Shown here: positions 53,046 through 63,854 of the stretch, piece by piece
Position numbering within the stretch: position 1 is the first letter of the stretch
Layout of the letters: each line of letters opens with the position of its first letter
From: Cyanophora paradoxa
Lineage: Eukaryota > Glaucocystophyceae > Cyanophorales > Cyanophoraceae
Direction of reading: 5' to 3'
Length of the DNA: 64,000 nt
Assembly: GCA_004431415.1 (NCBI GenBank)
Contig: QPMI01000414.1
Coordinates: forward strand, 62,001 to 126,000
Translations under genes and position numbers: made by a program
The notes under the pieces: generated by a model
Seen by the model: the letters and a program-made list of their open reading frames with translations, nothing else
What the model was told of the DNA's origin: nothing
Database searches by the model: none

Positions 53046-56000
53046 CTACCACCCGCCGGGGCCCCGCCTCGCGCCGTCCTGCAGCGCGAAGAGCGCCTGG
53101 GCAGCGGCCGTAACGCCCTGCGCGGCGTGATCGTGAGGGGGGAAAGGGGGGGCGATGGGGGCGGGGGTACGGGGGCGGGCGGGACCTGGCGGAGGAGGCG
53201 GGGGGCGAGCTCGGACTCGGGGTCCTCGGCCCGCCGGTCCTGCAGCCACGCGATCCCCTCCTCGACCTGGGCCGGGCGGGCGGGCGAGATGAGATGACGG
53301 TGAGGATTAAGACGGGCTGCAGCTGAGGAGATTCGATCGATATCGATCGCGAGCACCTCTGTCCGCACGCGGCCGTAGAGCTCGGAGCAGAGCTCCGCGT
53401 CCTGCAGCCCGGCAGGGTACGGTGCGCGTGAGCCGTGGGAGCGTCGAGGGGGGTACGGGATCGATGGTGCACCTTCAGGTCCTTGCGGCTGTACCCCGAC
53501 AGGTCCAGCGGCTCTCCGAAGCTAAAGAGGGGTCAGCGCGGAGCCGAACGCGGAACGGGGTGCGCAGGCGGGGAAGCCGAACGCGGAGCAGTACCGGAAG
53601 TAGAGGCGGGGAAGGCGCAGGCCGGGGGCCGGCACGGGGAACCACTCGCCCTGGGGTACCCCGATCTGCGCGAACCGATCGGTCCGACGGCGTCGACGAC
53701 GGCGTACCCCTCCGAACTCCATCCCCCCGCACCTCCTCGAGCCGGGCATCCATCTGGGCCAGCAGCGGGCTCGATTGCAGCGCCGACCTGCAGAGTCGCC
53801 GCCCGGGTTAGCCCAAGCGGCGAGGTACACCGCAGGCTCTCGACAAGGGGGTACGCACCGCATTTCGTTCGCGTCCAGCGCGATGTCGAAGACCTCCTCG
53901 GCGCCCACCTGCGCGGGCACCGTCGATATGGGGTACGAGAAATCTTTGCAGGGGGGTACGCGTACGGCGGAGAAGGGCACGACGGTCGCGCCGTGCCTGG
54001 AGGGCCGAGGAGAAAGGGATCGATAAAATTCAGTTTTTTAAGGGGGGTAGAGGCAGGCGCGCACCGCATGGCGACGCGAACGAAGTCAGTGTTCTCGCGC
54101 CAGAAGAGCTGGTACTGGGGTACACATGAGTCAGGGGCGGCGCGGGGGGATCGTTGCATTGAACCCTCTAGCCCTCTAGCCCTCGAGCCCCCTTTCTGAC
54201 GGGGGGAGAGGAGGTAGGGCGGTGGGGAGGGGGGAGGGGGGCACCTTCTCGCCCTTGCGCTTGCAGACCTCGCGGGCGCCCCCGGGGAAGAGCAGCACCG
54301 GCTCCCCCGCCTGCACAGGAGGAGGAGGGGTCAGCTGAGCCCACTATGGTTTTGGAGGCGCGAGCGAGGGGTCTATAGCTAGCAGGCCTCTCAGATGCAT
54401 TCTAGCTCGAGCGTCTCCGTGAGGGGCCGGGAGGAGGAGCTTCCTTTTCTCCTCAGCTTTACGACTCAGCGCTCGGTTGGCTTGGGGGGGGGGGGGGGGG
54501 GGGTTACGGGCCTCGAGGAGCTCGTAGAAGTTCCTGGCGGTGGCGCGGACGGAGCCGAACTTCTCGAAGGTGCTCGCCAGGCCCCGCCCGTTCGACTCCT
54601 GCCGGAGCCGGCGGTTTGGTCCGTCGCACCGGAAGGAGAAAGAGGACATCGAGATCTAGCTTTACAGAGACTAAAATCCTGCGGCTCAGTTAGCTTTACT
54701 TGGGTCCCGCACCTCAAAGCTCCAGTGGGACTCGTGCGCCAGCGACCGCATGAGCAGCCCCTTCTCGTAGTACATCTGGTGGGGGGGTACGGAATAAGTT
54801 TCGGAGGAGTTGGAGGGGGTACGGGCGCGCGCCTCGAGGAGGAGCATGGGCGTATCGAAGAGCCCGTACGTCGTGTGGTTCCTGGGGGGTACGCGGGTCG
54901 GAGGGGGTAAGGTAAAAGAGGAAACACGGATAAGCGTACCCAACGAAGAGGATGGGTCCCTGGGCCTCGTCGGCGTGGGGTACGCGGTTCAGCCCGTAGT
55001 ACAGGGGGTCCGTCGCCACCTTCCAGGGGCCTACCAGCGCGAACGTCTCGTCGGATCAAATCAAGCGGCGGGGGCGGGGGGTTGGGGGTACGGCGTCGCA
55101 CCGTAGCGGTCGCGGAGGCCGTCCATGTCGGAGGGCGTCGGCGGTTCCCACCCCGCGGGGAAGGTCTTCCCGCGGAATGCCGCCCGCGGCAGCGCCGCCG
55201 CGGGCTTCGATGCCGAAGCCGATGAAGAGGAAGAGGAAGAAGGGATAGCGCCGTCTTCTGTTCCGTCGTCGACGTCGACGTCGCCCGGGGCGGCGGCGCC
55301 CCTTGGCCGGGACCGGGGCGCGGGGGCCGGGGGCAGGAGGCCCTGCTCCTCCAGGATGCCCCGCAGGCTCACCCCGCGCTCTGCGGGCCGGAGCGAGGCC
55401 GCCGAGTATCAGGAAACGATATCAGGCGCAGGGCGAGCGAGCGAGCACGGCCCGATCTTCTCCGATCTAATCTATCCATCTATCTTATAGCGAGGGGGGC
55501 GGGGGGAGGGGGGTACCGAGGAGGCAGGCGTGGCCCGAGTCCGGGAGCAGCACCGCGCGGCAGCCCGGCAGCAGCGCCGCCAGCCGCTCCGCCTCCTCCG
55601 CCGAGGGGAGCACCCTGGGGGGGAGCGGCGGGGTGAGCGGGGCGAGACCCAAGGCTAAGAGTCCCGTAGCTAAGAGAGGCGGGGTGAGACCCAAGGCTAA
55701 GACCCTCTGCGACCCTTCGGGTACCGTAGTCCCGGCTGCCAGCTGAGCCCAGGCTCAAGGCCCAGGCTCAGGCTCAGCTGAGCCCAGGCTACGGGCTTAA
55801 GATCTCTAACTCTGCGACCCTTAGGGGCTCGATCGAGGGCTCGATCTAGGACCCGGCTCGGGCCGCCGACCCAAGGACCTAGGATCCCATCCGGACCGCG
55901 AGGCTAGGACCACAAGGACCTAGGATCCCAATCCCAGGCTTAAGGCCGCGGGGCTAGCCGCGCACCGGTCGCGGCCCGACGCGATGACGAGGGAGGGGCA

Positions 56001-57378
56001 GGCGACGCGGCGCAGGGCGCGCTCCGAGGCGCCCTCCGCGAAGGCCCGCAGCTGCAGCAGCCGCCCCACCGTCGTCCGCTGCCGGAGAGATCAAATTCCG
56101 ATCAAATTGGAGGGGGGGGAGAAGCGGACCTGGGGTATGCTGGCGATGACGCGGTCGACGTCGCGGTTCTCCGGCGGGATCCGATCCCAATCCCCGATGA
56201 ACGGCAGGATGACGACCTGCGCGCGCGGGACGCCGGTTCGAATCCGGGCGGGGGCGTTCTTCGATTCCGGGGGGGTACGCGATCACGCCTTGGCGAGATC
56301 GAAGAGGATGTCGGGGAAGATCGTGAGGAGGGGGGAGCCGAGGGGCAGGATCGGGTTCGCAGCGAACGAGGTAGCGGGGTTCACCAGCACCAGGCGCTCC
56401 TGGGTACGGGATTAGGGATGGGGGAGTGGAGAGAGGGGGGTACAGGATAGAAGAAGGGCGCACGACGGCGGGTCCGAGGGCGCCCGCGGCGATGACGGCC
56501 AGGCAGCCGCCGAAGGACTCTCCGAGGATCCTGCGGTGGGGGCGCGCGGACCGGGCTCAGAGGGCGGGGGGGGGTACAGGACAGGGAGAGGGGGGGGGAA
56601 GGGGGACGGGGGTCACCAGAGCTTCAGATTCGGGCGCGCGGCCAGCTCTGCGCGGATCACCTGGGGGCGGAGTTAGAGGGGGGGAAAAGATGAAGCCCTG
56701 GCCGCGGATCAAATCAGACTGCTCGCCATCTCGACGCGCGCGGCCATCTCCGCCAGCGAACTGCGGTCGTCGGGGCCGTACAGCATCGTGATCACCTCGA
56801 ACCTGTGCGTGAACGCGTGTTCACACGGCAGGCTCGGCAGCACGCTAAGCTTATCATTGACGAAGCACGCGTGCCGACCTGTCCGAGAGCGCGGGGGTCT
56901 GGTCGCGGAGCGTGCGTCCGGCGTCGAGTCCCGGCAGGCAGATCAAAAGGTTCTCCGTCGCCACGCCCGCGGCGCACGGCTGCCGCGAGAAGTCGGGCGG
57001 AAGCTCGGGCATCGGAGCCGCGGCGGCCGGCGGGGGCCGCGGCCGGTCGGCCGGTAGATCTAGCGGCACTACATTCACTTTGGCTTTCTCGGGTGCCGCT
57101 ACCGCTGGCGCCCCGGATTCGGCCTCGGAACGAACAATTTGATCCGCCGCCCAGCTGCGCTCAAGCCGCCGGCTACCGACCACTCTCCTAGCTACAGCCA
57201 CTGAGCGCTGGCCAACGGGCGAGCCGAGGAAGCCGCGCGCGGCGGGCCACGTGCGAACGGCGTGCGGCCGCGCACGCGCCGGGCAGGCTCTGGGCGAGGC
57301 GGGCGCCGCCGATACGAGCAGCTCGTCCCCTACCGCGCGTGCTGGAGCGCCCAGCGACGCGGCGAAGGCCTGCGACAT
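53046..57378 (-). CDS. Phytyl ester synthase-like protein: alpha/beta hydrolase plus acyltransferase, probably plastid-targeted
   Basis: The ATG at 57378 starts MSQAFAASLGAPARAVGDEL, an Ala/Ser/Arg-rich leader of about 70 residues like a transit peptide. The hydrolase part has LLICLPGLDA, FEVITMLYGPDDRSSL, nucleophile elbow ILGESFGGCLAVIAAGALGP (G-E-S-F-G), LVLVNPATSFAANP, acid-residue region LVIASGRDR, ERLAALLPGCRAVLLPDSGH and catalytic His in DSGH. The acyltransferase part has FALVGPWKV, GPILFVGNHTTYGLFDTPML (NH-x6-D type motif), YYEKGLLMRSLAHESHW, FEKFGSVRATARNFYELL, GEPVLLFPGGAREVCKRKGE, YQLFWRENTDFVRVAMR and ATVVPFSAVGAEEVFDIALD, ending in ALFALQDGARRGPGGW (stop at 53046). This is the layout of plant PES1/PES2 and cyanobacterial relatives, which acylate phytol and diacylglycerol in plastids. 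One intron region (about 55620-55960) is full of short degenerate repeats. The exact substrate is inferred. Confidence 0.8.
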
Positions 57379-57428
57379 GCCGACGCAGAAGATTCGGTAC
57401 CCCTTTGGGCAGAGTCAGAACCGCGAAA

Positions 57429-57554
57429 ATGAGGCGCATGACCGAGGCGGAGTACGAGCGGGTGAAGGCGGTGCGGGTCGGGAAGCTGATTCACTTCGGC
57501 GCCATCGGCGGCTCGGCCGCGGTCATCGCGTTGATGATCCTCGCCGTGCGCTGA
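57429..57554 (+). CDS. Very small membrane protein (41 codons)
   Basis: The frame reads MRRMTEAEYERVKAVRVGK then LIHFGAIGGSAAVIALMILA, a charged N-terminus followed by one hydrophobic segment, and ends TGA at 57552-57554. It starts 51 bases from the opposing ATG of the acyltransferase gene, so the two would share a promoter. A donor-like GTGCGC follows LMILA. A splice to the next small frame (57579-57763) would join them, but the only in-phase acceptor gives a 26-base intron, which is too short. No family recognised. Confidence 0.4.
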   Translation: MRRMTEAEYERVKAVRVGKLIHFGAIGGSAAVIALMILAVR

Positions 57555-57578
57555 GCCTCGCGCGCCCCGAGGCAGCCA

Positions 57579-57763
57579 TGGCGTTAATTCCCGCGCAGGC
57601 CGACTTCGGCGACAAGCCGCACGTCTTCTCGGGGGTGCGCTCCAGGCCGCGGCGCGCCGCTCCGCCGCCCCCGCCGTCCTCACGCCGCCCCGCGCGCCCG
57701 CAGATCCAGGCGCGTCTGAAAGAGTTCAAGCGCATCGTGACCGGCGAGGATCTCGGCCGCTGA
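57579..57763 (+). CDS. Small two-exon frame next to the small membrane protein
   Basis: ATG at 57579: MALIPAQADFGDKPHVFSG, then a GTGCGC...CCCGCAG intron (about 57635-57702), then IQARLKEFKRIVTGEDLGR and TGA. Splice sites are canonical and the second exon is amphipathic. It may be the C-terminal part of the preceding small membrane protein through a splice I cannot define, or a separate 38-residue product. Confidence 0.35.
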
Positions 57764-58157
57764 AGGCCCGCGGCTGCGGATCTCGTCGTAGCTAAGTTCT
57801 CGCAAGCTCGCTCGGCCGTCTCTGCCGCCCGCCGCTGCGGCGACGTCTGCACTCTACAGAAGCGCATCAATGCCATCAGACCGTTCGAACGGCCGCGTCA
57901 TCCGGCCCCTAGCGCAGCCAGCAGGAATGCGGCGCATTGGCAGCGCGGCATGGCTAGCTAGCGCAAACCACCTGCAGCTGCAGCCACACAGCGCAGCCAG
58001 TCGCCCGCCCCGCGCCGCGGGCCGCGCGCCGCCTAGATGTTCGCTCGTTACACTAGGCTTATATTTACGATTGAAAAGCTGAAAGATCTGCCTGTCTGTC
58101 ACTGAACAAAAAGCGCTATGATGCGCCCCAGAACCTCCGCCGGGCCCCGCGCGCCCC
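57764..58157. other. Spacer downstream of the 6-phosphogluconate dehydrogenase gene
   Basis: Contains gctagctagcgc and ctgcagctgcagcc palindromes and an AT-rich stretch (ttatatttacgattgaaaagc near 58060). Probably the convergent 3' UTRs of the small plus-strand gene and of 6PGDH. No exon supported. Confidence 0.5.
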
Positions 58158-60932
58158 TCAGGCAGAGTAAGCGTTCGAGGTCGTCTTGCCGCCGTACCCG
58201 GTCCAGTCGGTGTGGAAGAACTGCGGCGAAAGAGCGGGCGTCAGAGGGGGTACCGCAGAAAGGCGGGCGCGGGAGGGGTACCTGGCCGCGGGCCTTGTCG
58301 AGCCGCTCGTAGGTGTGCGCCCCGAAGTAATCGCGCTGCGCCTGTGGAGAAAGTGAGCGGTGAATTCGAAAGTGAGCGGTGAATTCGATCCGGAAGGGGT
58401 ACGCGAAAGGCGGCAAAGGGGGTACCTGGATGACGTTGGCGGGGAGGGTGCCGGAGCGGTATGAATCGTAGTAGAACAGGGCGGAGGACATGGAGGGGAG
58501 CGGGATGCCTGCGGAACGGATCAGACAAGGGGGTACGCGATGCGATGCGAACGAAGCCAATCGAAAGGGGTACCGAGCTCGACGCCGGAGGCGACGACGG
58601 CGCGCCAGCCGGCCTGCGCCTTGCGGATAACGTCGGTAAAGTAGGGCGCGAGCAGCAGGTTCGCCAGCTTCGGCTCCTTGTCGAACGCGGCCTGGGCGGG
58701 GTACGCGTTTGAGGGGCAGGCGGGGCAGGGCGAGAGAGGGGAGGGGGGTACCTTGATGTCCTTCAGGAAGGCGGCGCGGATGATGCAGCCGCCGCGCCTG
58801 GGGGGTACAATTAGAGCGGAAGGGGGAAGTGGGGGGAATATCGAAGGGGGGTACGATTAGGGTCGATGGTAAGGGCGGTGGGGGGTATCAAAGTGGGGGG
58901 TACCACATGAGGGCAATGTCGCCGTACTTCAGGTCCCACTTGTACTCGTCCGACGCGGCCCGCAGCAGCGCGAAGCCCTGCGGGGGGTACCGGTTCGAAT
59001 CGGGCGCGGAAGGAGCGGGAGAGGGGGGAGGGGTACGCGCCTGCGCGTAGCTGCAGAGCTTCGAAGCGTACAACGCGTCGTGGAGGTTCTGAGAGGTACG
59101 GGCTCAGGGGGGTACGCGGACGGGAGGATCGGAGGAAGGGGGGGTACCTGGATGAAGGCTTCGCGGTCGACCTGCTTGGCGGGGGACGCCGGGCCGGGGA
59201 GGACCTGCGGGGGGGTAGGCCCGTTCAGCCAGGACCACCGGGCTCTAGGCCTAGGGGTTGGCGGAGCTCCAGCCTACTAAGTACGCCGGAGCCGCTGCTC
59301 TAAGCCCGCCCGGCCGCGCCCCGGTGCACCGCCCTCCCCCGCCCTCCCCCTCACCTTGGCGGCCGCGACGCGCTCGTCTTTGACGGCCGAGATCGACCGC
59401 GCAAAGACCGCCGCCGCAAGCTGCGGGATCGGAATGCCTGGGGGTGCGGAAGGTGGTGAGAGCGGGAGGAAGGAGGAAGGGGGGAGAACAGGGGGGGGGT
59501 ACCGAGGTCCAGGCCGGCCTCGGCGGTCCACTTGCCGGTGCCCTTCTGGCCCGCGCAGTCCAGGATGACCTGAGGGAGGGAGGAAGGATCGGGCGGGGAC
59601 GAAGAAGAAGCAAAGCTTAGCCTAGCGAAGGGGGAGAGCTTGGCGGACCTCGACCATCGGCTTGCCCGTCTCCTCGTCGTTCTTCTTCAGCAGCGCCGCA
59701 GTGATCTCGATCAGGTACGAGTCCAGGGGGCCTGGAGGACAGACAGGGTGAGACGGGGGCAGGGGGAAGGGAAGGAAACGGGGCCCGGCGGGATTCGAAC
59801 CCTTGTTCCACTTGTCGAAGACGTCCGCGATCTCGGCAGGCTTCATGCCGAGCCCGGCGCTCATGAGGTGGTACGCCTCCGCGATCAGCTGCGGCGAAAG
59901 CGTAAGCGAGGGGGAAGGGAAGAGGAGGGCGGGTACGCCCACCTGCATGTCGCCGTACTCGATACCGTTGTGCACCATCTGTGCGGAAGAGGGGAGGGAG
60001 GGGGGCGGGGGAGGGCGAGTCAGGGCAGGGGTACGCGGGATTCGAGGGGGGCGTACCTTGACGTAGTGGCCGGAGCCCTCGGGGCCGACCCACTCGCAGC
60101 AGGGGCTACCGTCGAAGACCTGAGAAGGGAGGACGGGATCGCACTCGGGGGTACGGGGATCGCTGCGGGCGGGGTACGGCGCGCCTTGGCGGCGATGGCT
60201 TGGAAGATGGGCTTGACGTGCGGCCAGGCGGCGGAGGCGCCGCCGGGCATGATGGAGGGCCCCTTGAGCGCACCCTCCTCGCCACCGGAGACGCCGGCGC
60301 CGATGAAGTGGAGCCCGCGGGCCTCGCAGCTCATCGTCCGCCGGGTCGAGTCCCGGTAGTAGCTGTTTCCGCCGTCGATGATGATGTCGCCCTTCTCCAG
60401 GTGGGGTACCAGCGCCTCGATGAAGTCGTCCACGGGCCTGGCGCGGGAGAAGCTCGGCGCGGGGCGGGCGGAGCGGGCGGAGCGGGCGGCCCGCGCGGCA
60501 GCGCGGATGCGCTCACTTTCCAGCCTTGACCATGAGCATGACCTTGCGCGGCTTCTTCAGGTTCTTGCAGAGCTCCTCGAGGCTCTTGCAGCCGACGAAC
60601 TTCTTCCCCTTGCCGCGGCCCTCGACGAACTCGTCCACCTTGCTCGTCGTGCGGTTGAAGACGGCCACAGTGAAGCCCCGGCTCTCGATGTTGAGCACGA
60701 GGTTCTCCCCCATCTGCCCGCGGCCGTCGGCGTCGCGAGAGCGAGGCGCGGGCGGGCGCCGATCCTAGGCGGGCCGGACGACGGGAAGCTAGTGCGACCG
60801 CTCAGGGTCATGACGCGTCGCGTGAATGGCCGTCGCGAGCCGCGCGTACGCTTGGCGACCCCCGCACACGCCCGCGTTCCAGCGGGAAGGGCGCACCACG
60901 GCCAGGCCGACGAGGCCGAAATCCGCCGACAT
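58158..60932 (-). CDS. PGD: 6-phosphogluconate dehydrogenase, decarboxylating (complete, many exons)
   Basis: It converts 6-phosphogluconate to ribulose 5-phosphate and CO2 with reduction of NADP, in the oxidative pentose phosphate pathway. The ATG at 60932 starts [12 protein letters not shown]; a GTGCGC intron ends before [19 protein letters not shown], completing the nucleotide-binding G-x-A-x-M-G. Then come [64 protein letters not shown] (6PG-binding and catalytic region), [19 protein letters not shown] (catalytic Lys and Glu), [126 protein letters not shown] and [20 protein letters not shown], with the stop at 58158. All key motifs are intact, consistent with a working enzyme. No plastid or microbody leader is seen, so it is probably cytosolic. 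Most introns carry GTACCCC near the donor. Confidence 0.95.
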
Positions 60933-61220
60933 GCTGCTAGTAGCCGCGAATGAAGGTTGACTGCACGAGCTGCCGGCCGGAACGCAAGGGTCAGCGATGA
61001 AAACCAGAGCGGCCCGACGGCGTACGATCCCATAGCCGTCTCCTCTCTACAGGGAGCACAGCGTGGGCCGCTCACCTTCTCCGAGCGAGCACCGAACGAC
61101 GTTCTCGCCGCAGACGACGTACCCCTTCTGACGTCGAAGACTCGTTTTGCGTCAGCGACCGCAGCGACTTCGGAGGTACGCTGATCTCAACGGCAACTTG
61201 GCTTTGGCGACGCGCTAGGC
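60933..61220. promoter_or_regulatory. Divergent promoter region between 6PGDH and the F-box gene
   Basis: 288 bases separate the two start codons. No TATA-like element is clear; the last 60 bases before the plus-strand ATG include tgatctcaacggcaacttggc. The short distance suggests a shared bidirectional promoter. Confidence 0.4.
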
Positions 61221-62991
61221 ATGGAGCCGCTGCGGGAGCATGACGCGCCTGGCGTGTCGCTGCTCGACCTGCCGGAGGAGATCTTGGAGCGCATCCTGCA
61301 GCTCGCGGGGCTATCGGACGCGTGGCCCGCGCGGCGAACGTGCCGCCGCGTGCGTGATGCCGTGGATCGGGCCTCGAGCTCCGGCCGCCTTGCCCCGGCG
61401 CACGAGCTGAGGGCGGCGGCGGACGACCCTGCTGTCCTGGAGGCGCTCGCGAAGCTGATTAGGGCGGGCCGCGTGCGCGCCGAGTCGTTGAGCATCACGC
61501 TGGGCCGGCCTCGGGCGTCGGCGCCGTCAGCTGCAGCGACTGGTAATGCGAAAGGCGGCCGCGGCGCGGGGGCTGCATCCCAGCTCTTTAAGGCGGCGGC
61601 GGCGGTCCTGGAGGCGTGGGCGCCGGCGGCGGGCGCGGCGCAGCCGGCGGCCGGCGAGGCGACGCTCGTCGTTCGAGAGGACCTCTTCGAAGACGGCGCC
61701 TTCCTCGACGCGCTGCGCGGGGCGCCGCCGGCGCTGGGGCGCCTGAGCGGCCTGCGGCTCCCCGTCGGCCTGCGCGTCGTTTCACCGGAGGCGAACGCCA
61801 TCGTCGAGCTCCTGCCCCGACTCCGCCGCCTCTCCTTCGAGTTCGGGAGCTGGTTCGCCAAGGCGGCGAGGCGCGCGCCCGAGCGCTCGGACCTCTTCAA
61901 CGCGCTGGACGTCGTCGTTCGAGCGCTCTCGCGGCTGCCACTGGAGGAGCTCGCGGTCGACGGCGCGCGCGGCGGGGTCGGGGTGGAGGGCGCCCAGCTC
62001 CGGGCCCTCGCCAACGGGCGCGCCGGGCGGTCCCTACGCTCCCTCGACTTCGGGTGCGCCTCCGATGAGCCTTCCTTTCTTTCTTCCTTGCATTCTGACG
62101 CCCTCCTCCCCCCTCGCCCCCCCACCTCCCCCCTCCTCGCCCCCCCCCCCCCCCCCCCCCTCCCGCAGGAGAACGCTCAGCCTGGACCGCGTGGCCGCCG
62201 GCGGCCTCTTCTCCCTCCCCGCCTCGAGCGCGTCGCCTCCAAGCTCGCCTTCGGGTGCGATCCCGTACCCCCCGCCCCCCCCCCGTACCCCTACCCCCTT
62301 TGAGCCCGCGTCGTGTACCCCCCCCCCCAGGCCGGACCCGGAGGCGTGCACGTCGGCGCTGTACGGCGTACTCCTGCACGGGGCGCTGCGGGAGGCCAGC
62401 CTCTCGATTCGGGTACCCCCCACGGGCTTCGACTTCGTTCGGGACCTCCAAATGGCCCTCGAGAGCCGCCCTACCCCCCTCTCCGACCTCAGCCTCCACC
62501 TCGAAATCTTCGCCGGTGCGGCTTCGAACTCAATTTTGCCGAAAACTACGTACCCTCGACCGCCCCTCACACCTCCCACTGGGCCAGTTCGCACGCGGGG
62601 CGCCCTCGTACCCCTGCTCGAGGTCGCGGGCCCCGCCCTCCGCTCATTCGATCTGAGCTCCGAGGAGCCGCCGGCCCCGGGCGAGCTGGCCGCCCTCGCC
62701 GCCTGCGCGCGCCTCGAGCGGGCCCGCCTCTCGCACCCGCTCCCCGAGGGGGCGGGCGCCTGCGCTCCCGCGGGGTACCTCGCCCTCGCGCCCCTCGCCC
62801 ACCGCCTCGAGGTCCGCCACCGCCTGTACCCCGCCGAGGCCTCCTTTTAAGGCCTGCCGCAGGTCCGCCTCGGGGCGGCGTCGACGTCGACGTCGGGCGG
62901 GGGCGGGGGCGGGGCCCCGGGGCGGCCGGGGGCCCTCGAGGCGCTCCGGCGGCTGCTCCCCGGGGCCCGCGTCGAGCTGGACTCCCCCTGA
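61221..62991 (+). CDS. F-box protein with leucine-rich C-terminal region
   Basis: The ATG at 61221 gives MEPLREHDAPGVSLLDLPEE, then ILERILQLAGLSDAWPARRT and CRRVRDAVDR, a clear F-box (L-P-x-E-x-L-x-x-I-L...W...C-R). It would bind SKP1 and present a substrate to an SCF ubiquitin ligase. An open stretch of about 280 residues follows with leucine-rich-repeat-like phrases: LGRLSGLRLPVGLRVVSP, IVELLPRLRRLSFEF, ALSRLPLEELAVDGARGG and GRSLRSLDFGC. Further exons after C-rich introns: RTLSLDRVAAGGLFSLPAS (62168), ALYGVLLHGALREASLSIR, TPLSDLSLHLEIFAG, LVPLLEVAGPALRSFDLSSE, AACARLERARLSHPLPEG and LEALRRLLPGARVELDSP with TGA at 62989-62991. The intron before 62168 ends in a run of C directly before gcag. 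Substrate unknown. Confidence 0.7.
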
Positions 62992-63854
62992 CCCGCGCCT
63001 TCTAAGGACTAGACCCCTTGTTCCTTTTTGTCGACAGGAGACATCTTTGTCATGCTGAGCTCGGCGCCGGCGCCCCACGCCGGCCCCCGCGTCTTGCCGG
63101 CCGCCCTGGCGGAGCCTGCTGACCCGGCCCCCGATTCGCCAAGATATTTCCATGATGACGGATCCGCGCCCCCTATAGCTAATTTAAAAGGAGTATAATA
63201 AATTTTATAGCTAGGGACGGGGCGGTCGGAAGGGCAGGACCGGAGGAGGGTGCAGGGTAGGGGGTGAGGGGGTCAAGGGGGGAAGGGTGGAGGGGCGGCG
63301 CGGCCGGCGTGGGGGGGGGGGTAGGAGGCACGGAGGAGAGAAGAGGGCGAGACAGGCGTGGAGGACATCCTCGACCTCGGCCGGGTGGAGGAGAGCAAGG
63401 AGGGGGCGAGGGAGGGCGGGTAGGAGGGGTGGCCATGGGGGCCCGGCCGGGGGGGTGGGAGCCAGGGGGCAGGGGTGGGGGCCTCGGAGCCTGTAGTTGA
63501 GCACACTCGCATCGCTCGTGCCGCGCACTTCGCGCTGCTGCTCGCTCGTGGCCGCGGGCACGCTTGCGCCCGATCCGATGATCGCAAGCTTGCTCGCGCG
63601 CAGTCGCTTTCAAGATTTGCTGAGTGCAATCGCTCCTAGCTATACTATAGAGTTTGCATTTGCACTTCGAAACTCGAAGGATTAATATTATCTCGAAGCA
63701 TTTTCACACGTACGCGTTCAAATTCAAACTGCTTCAGGGAATCACACAGAATTCGAATTTTCTCTGGTTGTATTGCAGTAGGTATACGTAGGCGGGTAGG
63801 AGGAGAGGGGGTTACGGGGGGCACTGCGGCAGGGGGCAGGGGGCGCGGGGGCGG
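62992..63854. other. Spacer between the F-box gene and the last partial gene
   Basis: GC-rich G-tract sequence at 63220-63490, on which open frames are low-complexity artefacts, and AT-rich DNA at 63590-63780 (ggattaatattatctcg, caaattcaaactgc). No supported exon. Confidence 0.5.

Noticed and set aside
59780-59805. tRNA gene suggested by a T-loop-like GGTTCGAATCC
   Set aside because: No D-arm, anticodon arm or acceptor stem can be built around it; the site is the start of a 6PGDH intron. The same applies to the similar words at 10742, 14840 and 56225.
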